From contig CACXDF010000171.1 of the NCBI GenBank assembly GCA_902766325.1, positions 1 through 12,903 of the forward strand: DNA of 12,903 bases, written 5' to 3'. Origin of the DNA: an uncultured Eubacteriales bacterium. Lineage in GTDB: Bacteria > Bacillota > Clostridia > Christensenellales > DTU072. Shown here piece by piece: positions 10,301-12,903 of the stretch; within the stretch, counting starts at the first letter, position 1; the number at the start of each line of letters is the position of its first letter. The notes under the pieces were generated by a model. That model worked only from the letters and a program-made list of their open reading frames with translations. It did not search any database and was not told the DNA's origin. The position numbers and the translations under genes are program-made.

Positions 10301-12903
10301 ATTACGCCTATTCCTATCACTTCAACAGCTGGGATATGGGTTCTTTGCAATCTGTGTATTATAACTATTCCCGCGATCAGCAGACGATCACCGGTATCTC
10401 TCTTTCTTCGCATGCGGAGATAACGCAGGATACGGACGGTATGTCGATAGCGAACGGATTGCAATATATCGAGGGTACTCCCGCATTCGCTTGCGACGAA
10501 TATAAGGATCTGACCGCTCGTCCCGCCGATTGGAACAGCCGTTATGCAAGTTATTATATCAAGAACGCCAACGGTACTTATACGCAGAACGCTTCTTCTG
10601 TCTGGAACTCGTCCGTGACGTACGCCTCTCTCGTTCACGGTAAATGGAGCAATCTGTATTCCGACGAAGTGGTAGCCGCTTATTCGAGCGCGGAAAAAGA
10701 CTTCTATAAGATCCATACCGCTTCTCACGCCTTTACCGTTCTGTTGGAAAACGTGATTGACGGCGATTATATCAACAATACCTGGACGATCTCGAATATA
10801 GAACTGTATATGACGGGTATGGACTCCGACGTCGGATTTTCTTCCTGGCAGTATTATAACTGGAAGACGGGCGTTTGGACGACGATCCCGTACGAATACG
10901 TCGATACGAGTTTCGGCGTCAGCGCGGACGGCTCGCTTTATTACGTCGACGCCTACACGCCCGAGTATATCTTCTCGCTCGGCGCCCTCTATACCGGGTT
11001 TATGCCGTACGCCGTTTCCGCCGTCAACGAAAACAACCTCGGCGGCGATCGTCCCTTATTGATCCGTCCCGACTTATATAAGTTTTTCAACGTCAATTTG
11101 CTTCAATTCGCGTTCAGTGATTCTTATACCGGGCTTGACGACGTAGACGACAGAGTCCTTTCTTCTAACGACGTTTCTCCTTCGATCTCCGACTATACGG
11201 ACAGCGATCCCGCTTTCGGAGACAGAAATTATACGTCCGACGATAAGACGTTCGGAACTTACGAATACGGTTCCAGAATCGAACTTATTTATAATACGGC
11301 CGCGCCCGGATCGGAGATATATAACAGCGCAAGATCCATCCGCTACCGCTTTATCGGGTGGCATATCAGACTCGGAGAGGACGGCACGATCTACTATCTG
11401 CAAGACAGTAACGATACTTCCGGCAGCGCTTTCTCCTATCAACTCATTTGCGCGCCGAAATCCAGCGATACGTCTATTATGTTGATGAGCTATTACGTCG
11501 CGCAGTATAAGCAGGAATTCTACAGCTACGGCATATCCGGTTCTTCCACGTATACGTACGATACGAACGCCGGTCTCAGGAGCGGTAAAGCGGCGCCGAA
11601 AGGCTACGTTGTCGCGCAGACTTCGACGCCGATCAGTATTCCTTCGGCGACGATGGCGAACGGCGCGGTCAGTTATGCGGGAACGGCGGTTTCCGCTTAT
11701 ACGACTACCGATTACAAACGGGTCTCCAGCACCACCGAAATAGGAGGCGAATGCCCGACACTTTCTTCCGCCGGTTCCGTATTCACTATGGAAAGTAGCG
11801 CCGCGTGGTCGTTCGAGTACTATATGGACGCCGGATTGGAGTATACTTTGTACGTCAATAAGAATACGCCGCTCGTCGCTACGTCCAAAATCAAAGACTT
11901 CCGCAATAGATATTCCGATTCCGACTATAACTACTTCAATCCGGAATTCGACACGCTCTATAAGCTGTACGTCGACTCGGCATCCGTTCCTACGCAGGAT
12001 TTCTCATCTTATTACAATACGGGTAAAGGAACCTACGTTATAGACGGTTCCGGCACGCAGGTCACGCCTTCTTATCTGACGAATAAAGCAATGAACGAAA
12101 ACGGCTGGGAAAGCGGACACAGGGCTTTTATCAGTAATACGACCCACGAGGTCAATTTACAATACGTCACCACGGCGACGCTCATATTCTATAACCTGAT
12201 GTACGGATCGGGCGTTTCGATCGCCAATTCCGGCTTTGTCAGAGCGCTCACCGGCGGCGCCAAGTCTGCGTTGACCGTTTGGGACGACTCGACGGAGTAC
12301 GGAGACTGGTTGGATAACGGCAACAATCCCACTTTCTTCGGTAAGAATAACGGAGAAGTCGTCGTTCGCGTTACGCTCATGCGTATGGACGGTAACGGAT
12401 ACGCCGGTAACGTTTTGTACGCCATGAGAGGCATGAAAGAGGGTAACGGTATCCCGACACAGAATTGGGTCTACGATATGAGCGGGACCAAAGGTCTCTT
12501 CTCGCCGACTAACGTCGGATACGGAAGATGGCTCGAATACGACCTCAATGATTATTATTCCGGAACGGTCATCGATAACACCCTTGTGTTCGGCGGCGGC
12601 GGTTTCTTATCTAACGATTACGTCAACGGTTCTTCCGCGCCCCGTCACGAGACGGATAAAGTCGGCGAGCACCTTGCCACATCCGACTATTACAACGGAG
12701 CGCAGTATACTTCCGGCGGCAGCACCGTCATTGGATATTGCGGTCTCGGTACGGTAGAAGATCCGTATAACGTCTATATTAATCTACTTGACGGGACCAA
12801 GCGTACTACCGACAATAAGCAGTTGCAGTTTATTTCCACTTTCTGGAAGTATAACGACTATTCTTGTCGGAATGATAACGGAGACCCGGTTTATTTCCGG
12901 ATA
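1381..12903 (+). CDS. Giant multidomain surface protein with bacterial Ig-like domain and InlB-type repeats, 3' end beyond window
   Basis: A single frame runs 3841 codons without a stop to the right edge, so the protein exceeds about 420 kDa. Order of parts: basic N-terminus (R2, K4, R11, R12); hydrophobic segment about 18-42; bacterial Ig-like domain about 61-133; divergent InlB B-repeat 136-204 with GYTFVEWNDG (172-181); InlB/Listeria-Bacteroides-type repeats with FQGW (248-251), FLGW (463-466) and FIGW (542-545); a long array of diverged beta-rich modules to about 2838; another GW module (GWYVNG, 2909-2914); and GTVEDPY (3790-3796) near the edge. No enzyme motif, nucleotide-binding loop or cysteine-rich pattern was seen. 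Such architecture is known from secreted or cell-wall adhesins and stalk proteins of Gram-positive bacteria; adhesion or scaffolding is an inference. The wall anchor (LPXTG, SLH or other) would be in the missing C-terminus. Codon use is uniform, favouring GTC, GAC, ACG and GGC and rarely using TTA, CTA or TCA. The start is supported by GAGGTGA and a promoter upstream. Confidence 0.93.
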   Translation, partial: MRGKNYNDGSRRLVGGGPLGVILLVLALATALVLVLLLYLPLTDDTNKAGVMGKGEEKEWDRIVSIVYPEKEIGVGSEKDKIYLTVTYDNGKTEDVPLSQMICSGLDVTTSGEQNVSLSYGGFEQVIPIVVKDVDCVLSYSASDGGRIQGETRQSIVSGQDGSTVVAIPETGYTFVEWNDGYPYATRKDKNVNETREYKAIFEKTQFVVFFFYDDGTVAREDAVLYGEAATDIPKMSDPRMAVYGKTFQGWSVSEEDFKSVVRNMNVYPQYIKTATDVNVTVESDQYGSHMGTTNVNEFGYYEHNSTASITATPYNSREFDCWKVWGYVSPSSAAPEWIEIPKKSETGEATVIVYIGDNREVCPFTSNSTGNAGTEYTLTFVPNAYMDMIDIRANFVYNNSTVTFINYQNSVKNNQECVIADIPYGTTIGEALAEKVTTEDGAGLVLDESGMLKPASVYGYAFLGWYDKLDEEQRIITVNKIFREPTSLIAKWEKLIYTVVFDYSTATNNDREYEINVVFQNTVGSGGGVPTVQPYREKYNFIGWEDVLTHDLVDDTTQITVKEEYLTANKNFTDERKVVFAPRWEAKEHVLRVQSTGSGAVYLRVHPLVGATEESIVSGEQIIYETYTYELVFRADVGYYVSSYVWRFENDVPIKQTNVSEAVSPIPKSDGDNFFSVTFSPIVYTATVYNGNSVYRGYIEGIAGSDADSVSFDIHYGDTLALTVVSPNEEYEISDIRVTGRVGGVNYSDESVEAGLHGSHTLQYDLLLENCTSDLDITIAYDSVSYSVSVKTPQNASIGTTVFNGTESDYETAPNEKTYAPNEKIFYVIEAEEGYYISDVRLNGVHYDLFGSVGEAVVFYDWEINKSSYGVGMRLIDGVYYYSYGIARYDSDYYMYCRNVASGEEKIFVVVDALNERYEALGSSSGARNAAVPIEYYTELSSYLIRTLGVDKKGVGNAAVEKDKRVTKVKLMLQPSSNINFSVGTERVYYSFSVKENAVAVSSVSATEVLPGGKVTVKTKPITGYTVVGYYLNDEEVMTPIALSSPELTYVKEFDNIGSDISITFAYELITYSATFTALVNDGATVREEGKTEEYRLARSHTFEDLKFASKVSYVITAAAGKRISSLTVNGTAYPVVHNMTTYPFVWQSVRGSLNVTIGCDDLIADSPAAGGYDLTCNLNEDSHVSASVRYDDNVYLTVLAEEGYYLHSITIHGKLSEGGEEKALTVTLGVDSVTVSDATGSGVSSADFSYLPNTERSYQKAVTVKLPSVLFYQTAQAEVTSKRIIYSVIIEEPENGAVNTTASEAAYNETVVIGVSASPYYYIDSFEVNGVVVPFASAEWSSSGMAFDPNVRKYTRGDYNLTITGNTTIKAVFKRFAYTVRLDDGSINGATSLNVEGMTEDGKAPHGSKLTISMTADRGYHIKAVYVNGLDVGYDSSVYGENENNVNYAVFDYNGPDGRGITQNVSVRVFYEVNRYSFIYNIVNDSANFAGLSGAGTLTAAYTPVGQNKYGGIAYGDNFSINVTPATSAGYYLYSVAITYKGYSDTEYTTKTRYYSDGDGIVSKTGSTIWFNRFWFADSSALATGVTADITDITVTFKRETYSLSLRQNTIGGGMTASFVNPSVNAGRYVVVFGKKTGTNDELTEYYYEQGVGSSTGRFLRKVGSLYMDSGIVLGYRSGDVGDVVFNDGIYEYEMYFEYGLRCVVNVRPDDGYDRTEFTLNGEDRNDYVGSDQYNFNFYRSTVVAVSYLVQEFDIGIKAVIYTDRNSNQKITAASGKSNDYINMVVSILDQNGNVIRAYSKEPLSLELGRTLPYGTIVRYDIQSKFATKGVYLYNLTQTTIGADGNPVVTEIRTIDGDVEGLVSFGPFIVTEELTLNAYFEIRSYTVSTSVSYDESLNNEGRNTVRKDGDASKSNWSVFWGADTAVNVNIDAGFDLNEIVVTAGGRTVVLSAVNPGRDTDAVYYVADEEDPLYGVRNVLHLISVKSDVSVQVTLRRRAYTSVFNINDTQAVDSLTVYFNEYSGIYPRDAKTPDSAWQMRIRHYDELRVVVSPRDGYEIVAQQVAIYRAVRNEGTGEWEKESVTPLITLDFVAISGDTKQFTFHPSDGYALIAVNGDIIVDISVTIKRYKLESTVVRTDASNDTSLNKNDTVVSLNVYTSPSDYSFINVNGSAQQTQMLTKNIGLNQSVAQHGSLILYEFITPDGYMMENFTMNGLTLEDMRGYATLTAGKYPADPTRYQYRIAVTVCTALVNGASGFFKSSPDQISVKMTLSPIVYDVVIVINQSVKDFGTYNERSGASDDQTLTVYAAKNVVHFSSVNIEPSLFEGYRINATDAYIGAASSTVALDKASFGVDQETLTVRKRFTFDSATLNMADATLGRKTVYFFFTTSIIYYRFKLDSMVYYSNAGTLSTESLSAYNSHNASSAGNVECTVSNLIVQSANAYSDTGAVDSSFPYFSTVTLEAAASSDFALFAIYENVNGNWQIIRDNVNGLSYTNRKEGSVTRYFLTFTINSVGDRTFRIDFKQRTAITVNVPNPYKYVAGSTNTYLYYSEVTAFESDVETETGEYVDPSSTSEGIAKTQYVFTVYVGNYFSIRFVDSYRRTSTVNFSVYSTDLSAIAEQCIDNSYVNGVFNTERFNSMYGSLSSEYAVETAKYGGSPKENKRYHILGGEVFYVYDNDVYGHVAAEKTTIDAMNASKTSATVGGRIYYNVNSAESRNNVIYEDTVYGTTKEGHVLTVVCEAEPNYAFYRMSFRQIDVTASKNAGYIKFGNTDLNSWQEIKYSDANDRRSDAIDTFNVNNTNGYVLLNFRKSGNKYYFTLWMNGDVEMKAEYYRTYNVSYAVYLPDEVAMGRTPSSADITAEDVSDIVFTVGGVGPFAAGGDPVVSYGSEFRMTVAPQASNYIFVGWYVNGVDLFTSLDKLIPGSDYYTQRFIVDYDNMEALIKNGEEVTDLVIYARFEPMIDVQLINEKYYAYSYHFNSWDMGSLQSVYYNYSRDQQTITGISLSSHAEITQDTDGMSIANGLQYIEGTPAFACDEYKDLTARPADWNSRYASYYIKNANGTYTQNASSVWNSSVTYASLVHGKWSNLYSDEVVAAYSSAEKDFYKIHTASHAFTVLLENVIDGDYINNTWTISNIELYMTGMDSDVGFSSWQYYNWKTGVWTTIPYEYVDTSFGVSADGSLYYVDAYTPEYIFSLGALYTGFMPYAVSAVNENNLGGDRPLLIRPDLYKFFNVNLLQFAFSDSYTGLDDVDDRVLSSNDVSPSISDYTDSDPAFGDRNYTSDDKTFGTYEYGSRIELIYNTAAPGSEIYNSARSIRYRFIGWHIRLGEDGTIYYLQDSNDTSGSAFSYQLICAPKSSDTSIMLMSYYVAQYKQEFYSYGISGSSTYTYDTNAGLRSGKAAPKGYVVAQTSTPISIPSATMANGAVSYAGTAVSAYTTTDYKRVSSTTEIGGECPTLSSAGSVFTMESSAAWSFEYYMDAGLEYTLYVNKNTPLVATSKIKDFRNRYSDSDYNYFNPEFDTLYKLYVDSASVPTQDFSSYYNTGKGTYVIDGSGTQVTPSYLTNKAMNENGWESGHRAFISNTTHEVNLQYVTTATLIFYNLMYGSGVSIANSGFVRALTGGAKSALTVWDDSTEYGDWLDNGNNPTFFGKNNGEVVVRVTLMRMDGNGYAGNVLYAMRGMKEGNGIPTQNWVYDMSGTKGLFSPTNVGYGRWLEYDLNDYYSGTVIDNTLVFGGGGFLSNDYVNGSSAPRHETDKVGEHLATSDYYNGAQYTSGGSTVIGYCGLGTVEDPYNVYINLLDGTKRTTDNKQLQFISTFWKYNDYSCRNDNGDPVYFRI
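1432..1506 (+). other. N-terminal membrane segment or signal sequence of the giant protein
   Basis: Residues 18-42 are almost wholly Leu, Val, Ala and Ile (core VILLVLALATALVLVLLLYL, 21-40), preceded by R11-R12 and followed by acidic TDD. At about 24 residues the core is longer than a typical signal-peptide h-region, and no AxA site follows it closely. An uncleaved signal-anchor with the bulk of the protein outside is therefore plausible. A cleavable signal cannot be excluded. Confidence 0.75.
1561..1779 (+). other. Bacterial Ig-like domain (Big_3 type) in the giant protein
   Basis: Residues about 61-133 match the familiar pattern of this family: an I-V-Y-P opening strand, YLTVTYDNGKTEDVPLS (86-102), a V/I-x-x-GLDVTTSGEQNVSLSY core, then a closing IPIVVKD strand. 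The family is a small beta-sandwich found near the N-terminus or between modules of surface proteins, and often stands next to InlB-type repeats, as here. Identified by eye, without a profile search. Confidence 0.7.
1786..1992 (+). repeat. Divergent InlB B-repeat domain in the giant protein
   Basis: Residues 136-204 follow the standard pattern: LSYSASDGGRIQGE (138-151), a gap, STVVAIPETGYTFVEWNDG (163-181), ATRKDKNV (185-192), and closing YKAIFEK. This is the best-preserved repeat in the protein and anchors the classification of the weaker modules downstream. These beta-grasp-like modules act as spacers or adhesive elements in surface proteins. Confidence 0.82.
1993..2199 (+). repeat. InlB/Listeria-Bacteroides-type repeat with FQGW motif
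   Basis: Residues 205-273 run from FVVFFFYDDGTV, through VLYGEAATDIP, to YGKTFQGWSV (244-253) and closing NVYPQY. This follows the family order: V-x-F strand, D/G turn, Y-G, G-x-x-F-x-G-W, then an aromatic closing strand. Confidence 0.72.
2581..2865 (+). repeat. InlB/Listeria-Bacteroides-type repeat with FLGW motif
   Basis: Residues 401-495 have TVTFINYQNSV, DIPYGTTIGEAL, YGYAFLGWYDK (459-469), and closing TSLIAKWEK. These elements fit the Flg_new/InlB repeat order well. The piece between the previous repeat and this one (about 274-400) is beta-rich, with a probable diverged copy around FDCWKVWG (340-347). Confidence 0.78.
2869..3150 (+). repeat. InlB/Listeria-Bacteroides-type repeat with FIGW motif
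   Basis: Residues 497-590 open with IYTVVFDY, contain VPTVQPYREKYNFIGWED (about 530-547) and close with VVFAPRWEAK. Order and aromatic spacing match the neighbouring repeat, with an insertion before the closing strand. Confidence 0.72.
3151..9894 (+). repeat. Array of highly diverged ~100-residue beta-rich modules in the giant protein
   Basis: Residues about 591-2838 fall into about 20 modules. Recurrent opening strands of the form Y-(S/T/D)-(V/A/F/L) start near 685, 787, 991, 1073, 1174, 1288, 1380, 1478, 1604, 1887, 2001, 2130, 2278, 2396 and 2839. Many modules hold a GY or GYY turn followed, about eight to ten residues later, by an NG turn: G835-Y836 with N844-G845, and G1422-Y1423 with N1430-G1431. 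They close with an I-T-I/V-x-F-type strand. This is the order of the divergent InlB B-repeat with the tryptophan usually lost. Boundaries were placed by eye and spacing varies from about 80 to 150 residues. No long identical DNA copies were noticed, so the array looks old or under diversifying pressure. Confidence 0.6.
9895..10269 (+). repeat. InlB-type module with GWYVNG motif
   Basis: Residues 2839-2963 begin YNVSYAVYLPDE, carry VSYGSEFRMTVAP (about 2886-2898) and FVGWYVNGVD (2907-2916), and close with LVIYARFEP. This is clearer than the modules just before it and restores the GW signature absent over the long array. Confidence 0.62.
10270..12741 (+). other. Unassigned Tyr/Ser/Asn-rich region of the giant protein
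   Basis: Residues about 2964-3787 stay in frame but match no family I recognise. The composition is rich in Tyr, Ser, Asn, Asp and Thr and poor in Lys and Cys. One InlB-like element stands out: YEYGSRIELIY followed by YRFIGWHIRL (3322-3331). The last third (about 3550-3787) contains Gly/Asn-rich runs and a four-glycine stretch in VFGGGGFLSNDY. Extracellular and beta-rich is the likely state; no function is assigned. Confidence 0.5.
12742..12903 (+). other. Start of a probable GTxxDPY-type domain (GLUG or beta-helix leader), cut by window edge
   Basis: Residues 3788-3841 read GLGTVEDPYNVYI, then a spacer, LQFIS, WKYNDYS and finally DPVYFRI. In many large Gram-positive surface proteins, a G-x-G-T-x-x-D-P-Y-x-I motif is followed by a leucine-rich helix (L-x-x-L/I-A/S) and a Y-F-x-L/I-x-N-D-I-D-L strand that leads into GLUG or right-handed beta-helix repeats. 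The visible part fits that order up to the edge. The assignment rests on pattern memory only. Confidence 0.5.

Noticed and set aside
1381..12903. CRISPR array, IS element or tRNA within the region
   Set aside because: No regularly spaced identical DNA repeats, terminal inverted repeats, transposase motifs or tRNA-like cloverleaf were seen. The repeats are at protein level and highly diverged.

Overview
The window looks like bacterial DNA of medium GC, with strong AGGAGG and GAGGTGA-type ribosome binding sites and sigma-A-like promoters. With an InlB/Listeria-Bacteroides-type repeat surface protein, this suggests a Gram-positive, probably an anaerobic gut-type member of the Firmicutes (Clostridia, possibly near Christensenellales). 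The taxon is an inference from style, not shown by any marker gene.

Layout. Positions 1-1020 carry, on the minus strand, the first 340 codons of a Gfo/Idh/MocA-family NAD(P)-dependent oxidoreductase whose C-terminal end lies beyond the left edge. Positions 1021-1380 are an AT-rich divergent intergenic region. It holds a candidate promoter for the oxidoreductase, a strong extended -10 promoter facing right, a 16-base inverted repeat lying over that -10 box, and a possible 16-codon leader ORF. The leader's stop codon sits inside the ribosome binding site of the next gene. From 1381 to the right edge (12903) one uninterrupted plus-strand reading frame of 3841 codons runs out of the window without a stop.

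The giant gene encodes a surface-type protein with these parts in order: a short basic N-terminus, one hydrophobic membrane segment (about residues 18-42), a bacterial Ig-like domain (about 61-133), a block of InlB-type/divergent InlB B-repeats with GW or GY signatures (about 136-590), a very long array of highly diverged beta-rich modules of roughly 100 residues (about 591-2838), another GW-type module (2839-2963), and a Tyr/Ser/Asn-rich stretch with one more GW motif. The last 54 residues look like the start of a 'GTxxDPY' domain that often precedes GLUG or beta-helix regions. No catalytic motif is visible. The likely role is adhesion or cell-surface structure. The gene and the oxidoreductase are divergent neighbours and nothing links them functionally.

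The remaining long open frames, including in-register antisense frames of 741 and 622 codons inside the giant gene and a 331-codon frame opposite the oxidoreductase, are coding shadows and are not annotated.
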